Shown one piece after another: positions 23,020-24,785 of a stretch of DNA of 24,785 bases; positions within the stretch are counted from its first letter, which is position 1; every line of letters starts with the position of its first letter. The translations under genes were made by a program, and so were the position numbers. Source of the stretch: a virus. A model generated the notes under the pieces. The model was not told the origin of the DNA. It worked only from the letters and a program-made list of their open reading frames with translations, and ran no database searches. The stretch is from IMG/VR virus record IMGVR_UViG_3300035145_000576, positions 1 to 24,785 of that record; one strand, given 5' to 3'.

Positions 23020-24785
23020 TTACTTAGGTTCAAAACTACCTAAGTCAAATCCACCGCCGATTATATCGTTGCCACTTGATTCAAAATTTTGTGGTCCCGT
23101 TTGTTTTTGGCGTTGTTCTATAAGCTCACTTTGTTGTGTAGCTTGTATTTTTGTTCTTTGATCTTTACGATCTTCTTTTTCTTTTATAGATTGCTTTTGG
23201 CCATCAACCTCTATACCTTTTAATTGCAGGTTATATTGGAATTCAGTAGCCATTAAATCTTTCTTAGCTTGTACTTCAGCTTGTAGCTTTTGCAATTCAA
23301 GTTGACCTTCTATTTGTAATAGTTCTGCTTTTTGCTGAGTAATAACTTGTTGCTTTTGAATCTCAGCTTGCGCAGCAACTTGTTGAGCTTGTGCATTAGC
23401 TTGCGCCTGAGCTTGAATATTTTGCTGTTGCATTAATTGATCACGCTCTTGTTTCTTTTTACGTCGTATTTTTAATAGCTGATTAGCAAGTTTTAAATTC
23501 TTAATTTCACGTATATCAATAGCGTCATCTAAATCAATAAGCCCAGCAGATAAAGCTGTTTGTATATTATTTTCTAATCTTGCTTTTTCTTCGTCGTCTG
23601 GCATTAATTCTATAAATATACCAAAATCATATAAATGCAAGTTTTGCATTTCACTGAGCGTAGCTACATTATGTGCACCTATTTTTTGAATAAATGCTTC
23701 GCGTGTAGGTGAATACTCTATTATATCGGATATTCTCAATGATAAACATTCCGCTAAGTGAGCGCTAATAAATAAACCACCATCTACAATATGTCTTGTA
23801 GCGGTATTTGAATTAGCTGCTGCCATTTTTTGTACACCTACCAACGCTCGATCATCTGGCATACTACCGTCGCGAGCTTCGTTTAATCCCGTGACGTCTC
23901 TTATCATTTGCAAATAATAATTGTATGTAGCAATAAGAGATTGTATTTTGTTTCCGCCAGATCCACTAGTAATTTCTTGAATTGGCACTTTACCAGGATT
24001 CATATCACCGTCTTGCGTAAATGATCTACCAATTACGGAGCCCGTTTGGAAGAACATGTTTAACGCCTCCTGCGGATTGTAATTTGTACCATTACCTAAA
24101 TCAATTTCAGCTAACCCATCAGCATCAAGATAAACACCATCTGGCACCATTCTTGACATTACTTGTTGTAATTTTAAATGTGTTAACTGTATTGTATCTG
24201 CAAAACTAGTAATGCGGCTTACAAGCGATTCAATTTTGCCTTTATACATTCTAGGTGCATGAATACTATAATTCATTAATACCTTAGAACTATCGCTTTT
24301 TGGGCGCATCATATTTTTAGCCAGCTGCCATTGTAATAAATAATCTGTGCCTAATACTAAAACACCTTCATATAAAACCTCTAGCGATCTTGAAAGTTTA
24401 CCGAATTGCTCTTCAAGCATTTCAACAGGCGGATCAAATTGATCATCACGAAGTAATATCTTAGACGCACCAGTTGCTGTTTCTTTTACTTTGTATACTT
24501 CATTCATGTAAGTTTTATAATTGAAATATAAAACCTGCACAGTATTTGAATCAGAATTGTTATAATTTGTTACGCTTCTGTCATAAAAACCATTATTTTG
24601 ATAACCTTGTTTAGATATTTGTTCCATATCTTCATTGGTTAAATCAGGAAATTGCTTTTTAAGTTCATTAAGCGGCACGTGTCTTACCTCACCACAATAG
24701 TATATATCATCAAAATAAGGTGATTCTGTATATGACCAAACCAAATTAGCTGGGTCTACGTAATCTACAACAACACCTTCAGATA
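23020..24785 (-). CDS. Portal protein, 5' end outside the window
   Basis: A TTG at 24744 could be read as a start, but the frame stays open upstream to the window edge (codons for SEGVVVDYVDPAN precede LVWSYTESPYFDD), so the gene is truncated by the window; 587 residues are visible. The stretch VDPANLVWSYTESPYFDDIY, then CGEVRHVPLNELKKQFP, is characteristic of portal proteins in Bacteroidetes podoviruses as I remember them. Residues near TYNYYLQMIRDVTGLNEARD and GVQKMAAANSN recall the portal crown region. The last 150 residues are a Gln/Ala/Lys-rich coiled coil (QAQAQANAQAQQVAAQAEIQ) that may project inward as a barrel. The portal forms the dodecameric gate for packaging and ejection. The terminase gene probably lies beyond the right edge. 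Confidence 0.82.
   Translation of the reverse strand, partial: SEGVVVDYVDPANLVWSYTESPYFDDIYYCGEVRHVPLNELKKQFPDLTNEDMEQISKQGYQNNGFYDRSVTNYNNSDSNTVQVLYFNYKTYMNEVYKVKETATGASKILLRDDQFDPPVEMLEEQFGKLSRSLEVLYEGVLVLGTDYLLQWQLAKNMMRPKSDSSKVLMNYSIHAPRMYKGKIESLVSRITSFADTIQLTHLKLQQVMSRMVPDGVYLDADGLAEIDLGNGTNYNPQEALNMFFQTGSVIGRSFTQDGDMNPGKVPIQEITSGSGGNKIQSLIATYNYYLQMIRDVTGLNEARDGSMPDDRALVGVQKMAAANSNTATRHIVDGGLFISAHLAECLSLRISDIIEYSPTREAFIQKIGAHNVATLSEMQNLHLYDFGIFIELMPDDEEKARLENNIQTALSAGLIDLDDAIDIREIKNLKLANQLLKIRRKKKQERDQLMQQQNIQAQAQANAQAQQVAAQAEIQKQQVITQQKAELLQIEGQLELQKLQAEVQAKKDLMATEFQYNLQLKGIEVDGQKQSIKEKEDRKDQRTKIQATQQSELIEQRQKQTGPQNFESSGNDIIGGGFDLGSFEPK

Noticed and set aside
23330-23450. Repeat-like region near the 3' part of the portal gene
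   Set aside because: It encodes a Gln/Ala-rich coiled coil. The codons vary, so this is protein composition and not a DNA repeat.
23020-24744. A complete portal gene starting at the TTG at 24744
   Set aside because: The frame continues open through the last 41 bases with portal-like residues (VDYVDPAN), so the true start lies outside the window and TTG is only an internal codon.

Overview
The window is a 24.8-kb piece of a tailed-phage genome that is wholly genic. Every supportable gene lies on the minus strand, so transcription runs from high to low coordinates. Base composition is AT-rich. The leaders examined have A/T-rich sequence in place of a Shine-Dalgarno motif, as is usual for Bacteroidetes. 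Several proteins resemble families I know from phages of marine Flavobacteriia and, for the neck proteins, crAss-like viruses. My inference is a short-tailed (podovirus-like) phage of a marine Bacteroidetes host, probably from a virome or uncultivated source. No host genes, tRNAs, insertion sequences, integrase or CRISPR array were seen.

Read in the direction of transcription there are three blocks. (1) Head, 24785-19447: portal protein (5' end outside the window), acidic scaffold-like protein, major capsid protein (distinctly richer in G+C), a strong RNA hairpin, a conserved protein of unknown role, and a second hairpin. (2) Neck, tail and exterior, 19387-10813: two connector/ring-like proteins, a 1504-residue tail stabilization-type protein with the hallmark N-terminal motif MNKDLDERLVPNGEYRDA, an acidic beta-rich protein with a single lysine, a small conserved protein and a cupin-like protein. 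(3) DNA-ejection and lysis, 10825-1: a 228-residue Ala/Gly/Gln-rich protein, a 408-residue protein and a 2503-residue giant form a set organised like T7 gp14/gp15/gp16. They are followed by a chain of six overlapping small genes ending in the first 15 codons of a probable M15-peptidase endolysin.

The most interesting item is the 2503-residue giant. From its sequence I can assign a zincin-type HEFLH motif, a segment closely resembling sigma-70 region 2, a PD-(D/E)XK nuclease signature, several hydrophobic segments, and a C-terminal region like those of phage polyvalent proteins. If it enters the cell with the DNA, as its genomic position suggests, it would deliver protease, nuclease and sigma-like activities at once; this is inference. 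The second item is a 30-codon gene at 729-821. It fits exactly between two neighbours, with a stop/start overlap at each end.
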